From contig DAIDLJ010000003.1 in NCBI GenBank assembly GCA_027449585.1, positions 1 through 38,026 on the forward strand: 38,026 nucleotides of DNA, written 5' to 3'. Within the stretch, counting starts at the first letter, position 1; every line of letters begins with the position of its first letter. The notes under the pieces were generated by a model. That model did no database searches. It had not been told where the DNA came from and saw nothing but the letters and a program-made list of their open reading frames with translations. Below, in pieces: positions 17,097-24,639 of this stretch. The position numbers were made by a program, and so were the translations under genes. The DNA comes from Microcaldota archaeon. GTDB taxonomy: Archaea > Micrarchaeota > Micrarchaeia > Micrarchaeales > CABMGC01.

Positions 17097-17120
17097 TATT
17101 TAAACATTTACTGCAAATTT
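17097..17120 (-). promoter_or_regulatory. Shared promoter block, copy 1 (MoxR-VWA operon)
   Basis: Read on the plus strand it is TATTTAAAC, then A, then TTTACTGCAAATTT. It differs in one of 24 bases from 32126-32149. It starts exactly 30 bases from the moxR start codon, covers the TATA box (TTTAAA) and extends upstream of it. It lies just beyond the polX stop codon. Confidence 0.75.
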
Positions 17121-17124
17121 CCAG

Positions 17125-18855
17125 TTATTTTCCTTTATTGAAATGCTTCAAGAGCCCTTCAATCCCCATGGAGTTTATGACGCGCTCACTTGATAGCCAG
17201 CCCCTTTTCGCGGTGCTTACCCCATAGCGCATAAACATAAGGTCAGTTGTGCTGTGAGAATCGGTATCTATAGAGAACATTACCCGGTATTCCCTGGCTT
17301 TTATTATATTCTCGTCATTTAGGTCGAGCCTGCCAGGATTTCCATTTATCTCAAGCGCCACAGAGTTGTCCTCTGCGGCCTGGAACACCTTATCCAGATC
17401 AAAGGAGATCGGCCCCCTTGCATTTATCAGCCTGTCGGTGGGATGGGCGAGTATGTCGACGTTTCCACTCTCTAATGCAGTAATTATCCGCTTGGTCATG
17501 CTCGCCTTGTCCATTCCTAGATTTTGGTGCACTGCTGCAAGGCGGTAGTCCATCGCATCGAGGGTCTTTTTTGAGAGGTCCAAGCGACCGTCCTTTAGTA
17601 TGTCTATCTCGGAGCTCTTTAGCAAGGTTATCCCATCGAGCTTATCGTTTACCTTGTCAATTTCCGCAAAGTGCTTTGCAAATTTGCAATCGTCCATGCC
17701 GTGCGCTATGTACTCGCTCTTTGAATGGTCCGTTATGCCGATGTACCTATGACCAATCTTCTTTGCCGCCTGCGCCATCTCAATTATGCTCGCCGATCCG
17801 TCGCTGTGGTTTGTATGCGTGTGAAGGTCCCCCAGAATATCGCCCATCTCTACGACCTTGGGCAGCTTGTGTTTTAGAGAGAGCTGAACCTCGCCGCGGT
17901 CTTCGCGCATCTCCGGGTCCATGATGTCCATGCCTAGCCTGTCGTATATGTCCTTCTCTTCAAGGCCTGCAACATTGCGACCCTTCTTGTCGAAAAGCCC
18001 ATACTCGTTGAGTTTGTATCCAAGCCTTATGGCTACCTGTCTTACCTTGACGTTGTGATCCTTGTTGCCCGTAAAGTATTGCAAGGCGGCGCCAAAGCTT
18101 ATTGGATCGACGACGCGCACATCGCAATTTATTCCTATCTTAAGCCTGAGCGTGGTCTTTGTTGGCCCCCTGAGTACGACATCTGCAACCTCATCAAGGT
18201 GTGCTATAAAGTCCATTACTGCAGGTGGTCTTTTAGAGGTGACAAGAAGGTCTAAGTCTCCGACGGTTTCACGCATCCTGCGGGTTGATCCGGCTATGGC
18301 CGCGCGGTCGACTAGTCCGGACTCGCTTAGCTTTCGTATTATTAGTTCGGCTTCGGGCAGTGCGGTGCCTAGGGCCATTCTCCCCTTGCTTGATTCGAAG
18401 AGAGTTATGCCGTTCCTTATCTCGATCTCGCTCTTTGCGCCAAACCCCGCTAGCTTTCTTATACTTTGATCTTCAGCGGCACGCTTTAGGTCGTCGAGAT
18501 TGCGCACGCGCAGATTTGTGTATAACTTGAAAACCTTCTTCGCCCCAAGGCCCTGTATTTTTGTAAGAGTCTTGAAATCGACCGGATATCTTTTTTTCAG
18601 CTTCTCGAATTTCTCCATCCTTCCGGTATCTATGTACTCCTTTATCGAAGACGAGATCCCCTTGCCTATCCCTGGAAGCTCCATTAGCGCAGCTATGCCT
18701 CCTTTCTTGTATATCTCCAGTACACTTTCCTGCAGCCCTGAAAGAGTCTGCGCCGCCTTCCTGTAGGCAAGGACCTCGAACCTGCTTACGCCATCATCAA
18801 CAGACAGCATGTCTGCTATCTCCTCGAATATGTCGGCAAGCTCCGAATTTATCAT
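17125..18855 (-). CDS. polX: DNA polymerase X family protein with PHP domain
   Basis: 576 residues, the usual length of prokaryotic PolX. The N-terminal 8-kDa-like and HhH regions (ELPGIGKGISSSIKEYI, KIQGLGAKKVFKLY) lead to the polymerase site with GDLDLLV and a third Asp in CDVRVV. The C-terminal PHP domain has DLHTHTNHSDG, ITDHS, EIDIL, ILAHPTDR and DTDSHS. Family enzymes act in gap filling and base-excision repair, with 3'-5' exonuclease and AP activity from PHP. ATG 18855 is chosen: the frame is open 47 codons further, but a TATA element (CATTATAAATTG) centred near 18883 fits a leaderless start there. Divergent from ftsZ. Confidence 0.95.
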   Translation of the reverse strand: MINSELADIFEEIADMLSVDDGVSRFEVLAYRKAAQTLSGLQESVLEIYKKGGIAALMELPGIGKGISSSIKEYIDTGRMEKFEKLKKRYPVDFKTLTKIQGLGAKKVFKLYTNLRVRNLDDLKRAAEDQSIRKLAGFGAKSEIEIRNGITLFESSKGRMALGTALPEAELIIRKLSESGLVDRAAIAGSTRRMRETVGDLDLLVTSKRPPAVMDFIAHLDEVADVVLRGPTKTTLRLKIGINCDVRVVDPISFGAALQYFTGNKDHNVKVRQVAIRLGYKLNEYGLFDKKGRNVAGLEEKDIYDRLGMDIMDPEMREDRGEVQLSLKHKLPKVVEMGDILGDLHTHTNHSDGSASIIEMAQAAKKIGHRYIGITDHSKSEYIAHGMDDCKFAKHFAEIDKVNDKLDGITLLKSSEIDILKDGRLDLSKKTLDAMDYRLAAVHQNLGMDKASMTKRIITALESGNVDILAHPTDRLINARGPISFDLDKVFQAAEDNSVALEINGNPGRLDLNDENIIKAREYRVMFSIDTDSHSTTDLMFMRYGVSTAKRGWLSSERVINSMGIEGLLKHFNKGK

Positions 18856-18973
18856 AATATTGTTTTGCAATCTACAATTTATAATGCTTAATTGAATAGG
18901 AAATGGCCCGGCTAATTGCAAAATCCTTGGAAAGATGCGTAGAAAGATATTTAATTTAATCTGAGAAATAAGA

Positions 18974-20020
18974 GTGGCGACAAACATGTATGGCAATGGG
19001 ATAACTAGTCAAGGGTCTGATTTTGAAGATTATGATCTCTTCAAGCCAAGGATAGGCGTAGTTGGAGTAGGCGGAGGAGGCGGGAACACGGTACAGAGGC
19101 TGAGCAACTCAGATGTGAAGGGGGCAAAGCTCTTTGCGTTCAATACGGACTCGAAGCAGCTCAATATGATGAGCCCCAGCATAACAAAGCTCATGCTTGG
19201 AAGCTCATTGACCCATGGACTTGGCGCGGGCGGGTATCCAGAGATAGGCGAGAAGGCAGCCGACCTATCCAGAAACGAGATTGAGATACTTACACGCGAC
19301 CTCAACCTTTCCTTCCTGTGCGCAGGCATGGGAGGAGGGACTGGGACAGGAGCTGCCCCGGTAGTTGGCAGGGTGCTCAAGGACAATGGAGCAATAGTAG
19401 TAGGGATAGTTACCATACCATTTGCACTTGAAAGAGTAAGGCTAGACACCGCAAAAAAAGGAATACAGAAACTTAGGCAGAACATAGACACACTTATAGT
19501 CATAGACAACCAGAGGCTGGTAGAAGTATATCCGAACCTGCCTATGGAAAAGGCGTTTGCAATGGCGGACGAGATAACGACAAAGGCGGTGCGCGGAATA
19601 ACCGAGGCGATAACGCAGCCGAGCCTGATAAACCTCGACTTCGCAGACGTGAGGACAACAATGTCAGTAGGTGGCCTTGCGATGATAAGTGTTGGCAGCG
19701 CAAGGGGATCTAACAGGGTCGAAGACGTGGTTAACGACACCCTAAAGAACAAGCTCCTTGACGTTGACTACTCAAATTCAACTGGTGTTCTTCTGCACAT
19801 AACCGGAGGACCGGGCCTGACACTTGGCGATGCGAACCAGATAGGCGAGAAGCTTACAGCAAAGAGCGCGCCGAATGCGAATGTCATCTGGGGCGCAAGG
19901 CTGGATCCGAATTTCGGCGACAACATAGAAGTGATAGCGATATTTACTGGTGTGAGCGGCGCCTCGGTTATTGGAAAGACCGAGGAGAGGAAGGACAGCT
20001 ACGGCCTTGACTCGATATGA
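18974..20020 (+). CDS. ftsZ: Cell-division protein FtsZ
   Basis: A tubulin-family GTPase that polymerises into the division ring. Seen: VGVGGGGGNTV near the N-terminus, FNTD, the tubulin signature GGGTGTG, and the T7 loop NLDFADVRT, which supplies catalytic Asp residues. Length of 348 is normal for archaeal FtsZ, and no C-terminal tail motif for a partner is seen. GTG 18974 and ATG 18986 are both possible starts; a TATA-like ATATTTAATTT near 18946-18956 predicts transcription starting around 18976, so the GTG would be essentially leaderless. It converges on rad50 with abutting stop codons. Confidence 0.96.
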   Translation: MATNMYGNGITSQGSDFEDYDLFKPRIGVVGVGGGGGNTVQRLSNSDVKGAKLFAFNTDSKQLNMMSPSITKLMLGSSLTHGLGAGGYPEIGEKAADLSRNEIEILTRDLNLSFLCAGMGGGTGTGAAPVVGRVLKDNGAIVVGIVTIPFALERVRLDTAKKGIQKLRQNIDTLIVIDNQRLVEVYPNLPMEKAFAMADEITTKAVRGITEAITQPSLINLDFADVRTTMSVGGLAMISVGSARGSNRVEDVVNDTLKNKLLDVDYSNSTGVLLHITGGPGLTLGDANQIGEKLTAKSAPNANVIWGARLDPNFGDNIEVIAIFTGVSGASVIGKTEERKDSYGLDSI

Positions 20021-22336
20021 TCAGGCTTCGGATATCCTTGTCTCGCCGTTCTCTTCCTTGTTCCTATTGAGGATATAGATCCTTGCGTCGCTTACCTGCT
20101 TGAGCATCTCGTCGTGAGTTATTATGAAGACCTGGTCAACTATTCCGGGGAGAGTCTCGCTGAACATCTTCACGAATTTTGACAGTCCCTGCTGGTCTAT
20201 GTTGTGGGTTGGCTCGTCCAATATCAGCCACTTGAGGTTAGGCACCAGGACCAGTGAGAAGGCTATCCTCATCGCAAGGCATGCAGTACTCCGCTCACCT
20301 CCGCTGGCTATCGATTCGACGCTCTCCCACTCCTGCTGGCCGCCAGAGTTCACCTTCACCTTAAGCTCGTATCCATCATCTGAAGCATCCAAATTGACGC
20401 TCTGGTAATCACCGTAAGGATAGAGCTCTTTCCATACCTCGTGCATTATACCGTTTATAGAGTTTATCAATAGGACCCTTAGGACAGACTGTGTCTCTGA
20501 GAGCGCGAGCTTGAACTTGGAGAGGTTGTCTATTAGACCCTTGCGCCTTGCGAGCTTTTCGTGCATCCGATTTATCTTCTCGATCTCAGACTCCTTGGCC
20601 TTTATCTGCGCCTCCTTTTCGCTGATGCTTCTTGCGTATGATGCGATATTCGCAGTGTGCTTGCCCAGTTCTGCTTGCATCTCTAGCATAACCTTCTGAA
20701 GAGCGTCCACCATCTTGTCGTCGACGATTATTGAATTTGCCTCTGCAGTCTTTAAAGACAGATCCTTTGATATGCGCTCCCTATCTAGGATGTGACGCTC
20801 GTTTCTTTCTATGGCCTCGATGTCATTAGCATTCTTCTGCATCTTCTCGGAGATTGCCTGAATTGCCTTTGATATGCTTTCGTGCTCGGACTTGGTCTTC
20901 TCGTAGTTCTTCCTTGAGATCTCAAGTCCAAGCTCGGCCTTCCTGATCCGCTCAGTAGCGCCAGCATACTTCCTCTTCTGCTCCTCCATCACAGTGATTG
21001 AGTTTGATAGCGAGGTTAGGTCCTTTAGCTCAGCGCGGATTCTTGAGAGTTCTTGCTCAAGCTCCCTTGCCTTCGAATTGTGCTGCGCTATGAGTTGGCT
21101 CTTTCCCTGCGTTATCCTTGCTATCATGGCATCGTCAAGCTCCCTTTCGCATATAGGGCATTTGCTTAGGTGGGCCTTGAGCTCCTTTAGCTGCTTCTCG
21201 GTCTCAAGAACTACGGATTTTGAGTGGGCGGCATCGATAGAAAGCCCGTCAATTGATTTATTGCACTCGATTATTTTACTCTGCACCAGGTCCTTTTCGG
21301 ATTTCTTTAGCTGAGCATCTATTCTCTCAACTTCGGCATTCTCCTTCTTTGCATTTGACAGCTCCACTTCTAACTTGGCCATTTCAGAATGCAGATTTCT
21401 CTCCGCATCAGCGTCATGCCTCTCCTTTAGCCTTGCAGCTTCAATTTCCTTTGCAAGTAGCGACTTCTCAGCCAGGGCGTCGCTCTTCGCAGGCAGCCTA
21501 TGCAAATCCGCCTTCTTTATCTCTGATTCCAGCAGTTCGAGCCTGCCCTTGAGCCCCTCTATATCCTTGAGCAGCATCGTCTTGCGGTTCTGCATCTCCC
21601 TGAACGCTCGTGCTTTTATCTCAGTTTTTGATTTTTCATCATTGAGCCTCTTTACGCTCTTTTCTGCTTCGCTGCGCTCCTTCTCCAGCATCTGCATTGA
21701 ATCGCGAAGCTCCTTGAGGTCCGCAGTAGACTTAACTATATCGAACTCGCGCACCATCCGCTCGCTCTCAGATACGAGATCCCTTACGCGGTTTATCAGC
21801 GAGGTGGTGTTATCCTGCGCCGTAGCAAACTTGTCAAGCCCTAGCAGGCCATCTATCTGCTTCTTTCGATCAGAAGACCTAAGATCCAAAAAATAATCTA
21901 GCTGGTTCTGCTCAGAATATATCGCCTTTGAGAAGAGGTCATAGTCGACCTTGAGGATGCGCTCTATCTCCTCGTTTACACGCTCTGGCTGCGACTGCAG
22001 GTAGGATCCGTTTCTTTCTATGGTTGCAGCAGTCTTGCCGGTCAGGCTAAGCTCTCTGGTTATGGCATAGCTATCGCCGTTAACATCCATCTCCAGCCTT
22101 ATGCTTGCAGAGCTCTCCTGCCTGGGCCTGCTGCGTATCAGCCTGCTCACGGCAACTCTTTTATGATGTATGGCGGGAAAGGTGCCGAACAGGGCGAATG
22201 AGATGGCATCCATTAGTGAACTCTTTCCAGCGCCCATCTGGCCTATAAGTATGTTTGTTCCTTTTGAGAAGTCTAGCTTTGTGTTCTTGTGCGTCTTCCA
22301 GTTCTTTAGCTCTATGGATCTTATCAGAGGAATCAC
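20021..22336 (-). CDS. rad50: Rad50-type SMC ATPase (DNA double-strand break repair)
   Basis: 771 residues. An N-terminal Walker A (GQMGAGKSS, about residue 33) is followed by coiled coils with a central zinc hook CPIC (C393, C396), a second coil, the ABC signature SGGERS and Walker B LILDEPTHNID. This is the Rad50/SbcC layout for end tethering and processing with Mre11. It is shorter than many archaeal Rad50s because of shorter coils. No mre11 lies next to it. The start is a GTG at 22336, just beside an 18-base palindrome. It converges on ftsZ: the two stops form TGATCA. Confidence 0.93.
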   Translation of the reverse strand: MIPLIRSIELKNWKTHKNTKLDFSKGTNILIGQMGAGKSSLMDAISFALFGTFPAIHHKRVAVSRLIRSRPRQESSASIRLEMDVNGDSYAITRELSLTGKTAATIERNGSYLQSQPERVNEEIERILKVDYDLFSKAIYSEQNQLDYFLDLRSSDRKKQIDGLLGLDKFATAQDNTTSLINRVRDLVSESERMVREFDIVKSTADLKELRDSMQMLEKERSEAEKSVKRLNDEKSKTEIKARAFREMQNRKTMLLKDIEGLKGRLELLESEIKKADLHRLPAKSDALAEKSLLAKEIEAARLKERHDADAERNLHSEMAKLEVELSNAKKENAEVERIDAQLKKSEKDLVQSKIIECNKSIDGLSIDAAHSKSVVLETEKQLKELKAHLSKCPICERELDDAMIARITQGKSQLIAQHNSKARELEQELSRIRAELKDLTSLSNSITVMEEQKRKYAGATERIRKAELGLEISRKNYEKTKSEHESISKAIQAISEKMQKNANDIEAIERNERHILDRERISKDLSLKTAEANSIIVDDKMVDALQKVMLEMQAELGKHTANIASYARSISEKEAQIKAKESEIEKINRMHEKLARRKGLIDNLSKFKLALSETQSVLRVLLINSINGIMHEVWKELYPYGDYQSVNLDASDDGYELKVKVNSGGQQEWESVESIASGGERSTACLAMRIAFSLVLVPNLKWLILDEPTHNIDQQGLSKFVKMFSETLPGIVDQVFIITHDEMLKQVSDARIYILNRNKEENGETRISEA

Positions 22337-22338
22337 AG

Positions 22339-22356
22339 ATAAGAGACGTCTCTTAT
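22339..22356. promoter_or_regulatory. 18-base perfect palindrome at the rad50 start
   Basis: ATAAGAGACGTCTCTTAT is fully self-complementary and lies 2 bases upstream of the rad50 GTG, overlapping the region between its TATA-like sequence (about 22350-22360) and the start. It could be an operator, or a hairpin in a short leader. Seen directly; role inferred. Confidence 0.6.
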
Positions 22357-22385
22357 ACGTGCATTTAGGAGCAGAACATTATATA

Positions 22386-22634
22386 TTAGATGAGGGTTTC
22401 GTCCTCCACTTCAACGTCCTTTATGCCGGAAATCTTCCTTAGACCTTCCTCGAAGCTTGTGCTTCCTTCCTGGTCCTCGTGGACAAACATAACCTTTATC
22501 ACTTTTATCCCAAAGCCTATGTCATCAACCTGCACTCCGGTGGGCTTGAGCTCCTGCGATATCTGCTTTGATATCGAATCGGCTTGAGCTATATCCTCAA
22601 GATATATCTTGAATACGGTTGCAACCTTTCCCAT
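22386..22634 (-). CDS. ef1b: Translation elongation factor 1-beta (aEF1-beta)
   Basis: An 82-residue nucleotide exchange factor for aEF1-alpha. The N-terminus GKVATVFKIYLED, the central GFGIKVIKVMFVHED and the ending GIKDVEVED match the archaeal family throughout. The ATG lies one base after the stop of the zinc-ribbon gene, with GAGGGG as ribosome site inside that gene. The same order is common in archaea. Confidence 0.93.
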   Translation of the reverse strand: MGKVATVFKIYLEDIAQADSISKQISQELKPTGVQVDDIGFGIKVIKVMFVHEDQEGSTSFEEGLRKISGIKDVEVEDETLI

Positions 22635-22635
22635 T

Positions 22636-22803
22636 TTATGGCCCCTCAGTACCGCATCTTGGGCATCTGTATTTTGTATGCTTCTCCCTGCAGCCCTTGT
22701 CCCTTACGATTGTCTCCTCAAGGCATCCGGGACACTTGAACTCAACATATTCAACGCTGAGCTTTCCGCATGAAGAACATACCTTTCCTCTTTGTGATGA
22801 CAT
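22636..22803 (-). CDS. Small zinc-ribbon protein (HVO_2753-like)
   Basis: A 55-residue protein starting at ATG 22803. It contains four CxxC pairs: CSSC, CPGC, a single Cys in KGC, and CPRC near the C-terminus, so two zinc ribbons are likely. This small protein is typically encoded just before aEF1-beta in archaea, and the arrangement here is the same (stop, one base, ATG). Biochemical function is not established. It was found by reading the strand, as it is too short for usual length cut-offs. TATA candidates lie around 22823-22842. Confidence 0.85.
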   Translation of the reverse strand: MSSQRGKVCSSCGKLSVEYVEFKCPGCLEETIVRDKGCREKHTKYRCPRCGTEGP

Positions 22804-22869
22804 TGTCTCACTAGTGCAATATTATATGTAAAGTCTTTATAAATAGAAACTTATATAAAGTATTGTCGT

Positions 22870-22944
22870 GGGCATGTGGTGTAACCTGGATAGCATGCCG
22901 GCTTGCGGAGCCGTTGGTTGCGGGTTCAAATCCCGTCATGCCCG
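22870..22944 (+). tRNA. tRNA-Arg (anticodon GCG)
   Basis: Acceptor GGGCATG pairs with CATGCCC, discriminator G. The anticodon loop TTGCGGA gives GCG, which reads CGC/CGU. The T arm GCGGG-TTCAAAT-CCCGT is standard. The anticodon stem has four good pairs and an apparent C-U mismatch at the top. CCA is not encoded. A TATA-like CTTATATAAAG (22849-22859) lies about 16 bases upstream. Confidence 0.92.
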
Positions 22945-23006
22945 TTCGACTTAATGCCAAATTCTTGTAGATAGGATTTAATAGGGGAAATGGAATTATC
23001 CGTATT

Positions 23007-24002
23007 ATGGCATTTGCTAGGTCTCCGGAGATGGGGAGATTTGAGGAAAGGGCCCTGTTTAAGGAGATGGAAAGGAGATTTCATGAGGGCAAGAAGGCGT
23101 TTAGGATAGTCAAATTCAGGGTTCCGTCAAGAATAATGAAGGATGCAGATGTCTACAATCCCACTGCGCCTTTTCACGGAGTGATCGTAGGTCGCGTGGA
23201 AAAGAGGGATAGCGAGTACTCGAAGTCCGTGTTCTTTAAGTACGATGAGAATTTGGTGTCTAACGGAAATAAGCTTCATGTTGATGATTCCGCGGCGGTG
23301 TTTGAGAATCTTCAGGATCCATTCTTCTCGGAACACGCACAGTTCATACTATTTGGAGGAGTCAAACTCATCTCCCAGCAGAAGGATAGCAGCACGTTCC
23401 GCACGGTGATATTCAAGGCAAATGACGTGCACGGGCTTGACCCGAATAATGTTTTTGCATCAGGACCGCTTGGAGAGAAGGATATACGTGTTCTTCAGCT
23501 TGAAGAGAACTCAGTCATAGTCTCTAGGAGGCCGCAAGGCGGGGAGTATGGCAAGGGAAGGATATACTACCAATTGATAGGCGGCGTTGATGATCTTCCA
23601 AAGACACTCGCTGCGCTTGATGGCATAAGATACCTCTCTACGCCCCAGCTAGACGAGCATTACGCCGCAGGAGGCTGGGCAGGAGTAAACCAGATGCTTA
23701 AGCTTGAAGACGGCAGAGTAGGCGTCATAGGCCACCTTGGCCGATTTGACGAATCGGGAGGCAGGAATTATAGCGCATTTGCCCTGAAGCTTGACCCCAG
23801 GACCGGAGATGCAACTGAATTTAAGATCATAGCAGATATAGGAAGCGTGCCGAAGATGGACCCTAAGCGCCCTGATCTTTCTGACGTCGTATTTCCCGGA
23901 GGACTTGTAAGGCATCCAGATGGAACGGCGAGGCTCTTCCTTGGAGTGCGTGACAGCTATAGCGTCGAACTTGACCTGCCTGATCCATTCGTTGGATCTT
24001 AG
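23007..24002 (+). CDS. DUF1861 family protein (GH130-like beta-propeller)
   Basis: A 331-residue protein. DVYNPTAPF, GRVEKRDSE, GGWAGVNQMLKLEDGRVGVIGH and the C-terminal VFPGGLVRHPDG match, in order, the pattern I recall for DUF1861, a family related to the five-bladed propeller of GH130 mannoside phosphorylases. No enzymatic role is established for DUF1861 to my knowledge, and no phosphate-binding or acid residue can be assigned with confidence. No signal peptide. No other sugar genes are near. The family is mainly bacterial as far as I know, so transfer is plausible. It has its own promoter region between it and tRNA-Arg. Confidence 0.75.
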   Translation: MAFARSPEMGRFEERALFKEMERRFHEGKKAFRIVKFRVPSRIMKDADVYNPTAPFHGVIVGRVEKRDSEYSKSVFFKYDENLVSNGNKLHVDDSAAVFENLQDPFFSEHAQFILFGGVKLISQQKDSSTFRTVIFKANDVHGLDPNNVFASGPLGEKDIRVLQLEENSVIVSRRPQGGEYGKGRIYYQLIGGVDDLPKTLAALDGIRYLSTPQLDEHYAAGGWAGVNQMLKLEDGRVGVIGHLGRFDESGGRNYSAFALKLDPRTGDATEFKIIADIGSVPKMDPKRPDLSDVVFPGGLVRHPDGTARLFLGVRDSYSVELDLPDPFVGS

Positions 24003-24133
24003 TCTGATATGTCCATCCGTATGAAGAGCCAGTAATCTACTACTTTAAGGTTGAGTACGCCTGAACCGATCTTGAATTGACGTTTTTCGGAGAAAACCTT
24101 TTAAAGGAAGAAATACGAGCTAATTGTGATAAC

Positions 24134-24601
24134 ATGGGAATGGCATTTGCCGAACATCCTGTGAACAAGCACACGATGGAAAGGCTAAGGGAGAACATAG
24201 GGAAGGAGGTTACAGTGGAGTATGTACTTCTAAAGAGGGATCTGGTAGTTTCTGGCAAGCTGATCGGCGTGCATGACTTCAATAAGCTGATCCTTGAAAA
24301 GTCGACGCAGAAAGGAGATGCATCAACGCACGACGGCGAGTATCTTATGGCAGGATGGAATGGCACGATAAGATCGGTAACAGTTGATGGAGTGGCAGTA
24401 TATGACAACAGCAAGAACGTGCCTTCTGGATTTAAGATAAAGACGCAGGAAGAATCCCGCGCTTTTAGGGAGGCAAGTTTTGGAAATGAAATTGCTGACG
24501 AGACGGACAGGAAATATGGCCTGGGGAAATTTGCACGCCCGGTTGAGAAGGTTGAAAAGACCAGAATGCAAAAAATTATTGGGCTATTGAAAAGGAGTTA
24601 A
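24134..24601 (+). CDS. Sm-like (LSm) domain protein with C-terminal extension
   Basis: 155 residues from ATG 24134, chosen because a TATA-like CTTTTAAAGG near 24100-24110 is about 29 bases upstream. Residues 20-95 follow an Sm fold pattern: IGKEVTVEYVLLKRDLVVSG, then GKLIGVHDFNKLILE, a variable loop and a final strand pair GTIRSVTVDGVAVYDN. The last 60 residues are charged and end in a basic helix (KTRMQKIIGLLKRS). Sm-like proteins form RNA-binding rings. The match is by pattern only; the extra length would fit SmAP3-like forms. Confidence 0.55.
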   Translation: MGMAFAEHPVNKHTMERLRENIGKEVTVEYVLLKRDLVVSGKLIGVHDFNKLILEKSTQKGDASTHDGEYLMAGWNGTIRSVTVDGVAVYDNSKNVPSGFKIKTQEESRAFREASFGNEIADETDRKYGLGKFARPVEKVEKTRMQKIIGLLKRS

Positions 24602-24639
24602 GTCGCCTGACCTTAAATCTATTTAATTGGGCATTGGCA

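Noticed and set aside
18856..18996. Upstream extension of the polX frame by 47 codons
   Set aside because: The extension is hydrophobic, lies over the TATA element and the divergent ftsZ promoter, and PolX homologues start at MINSELADIF.
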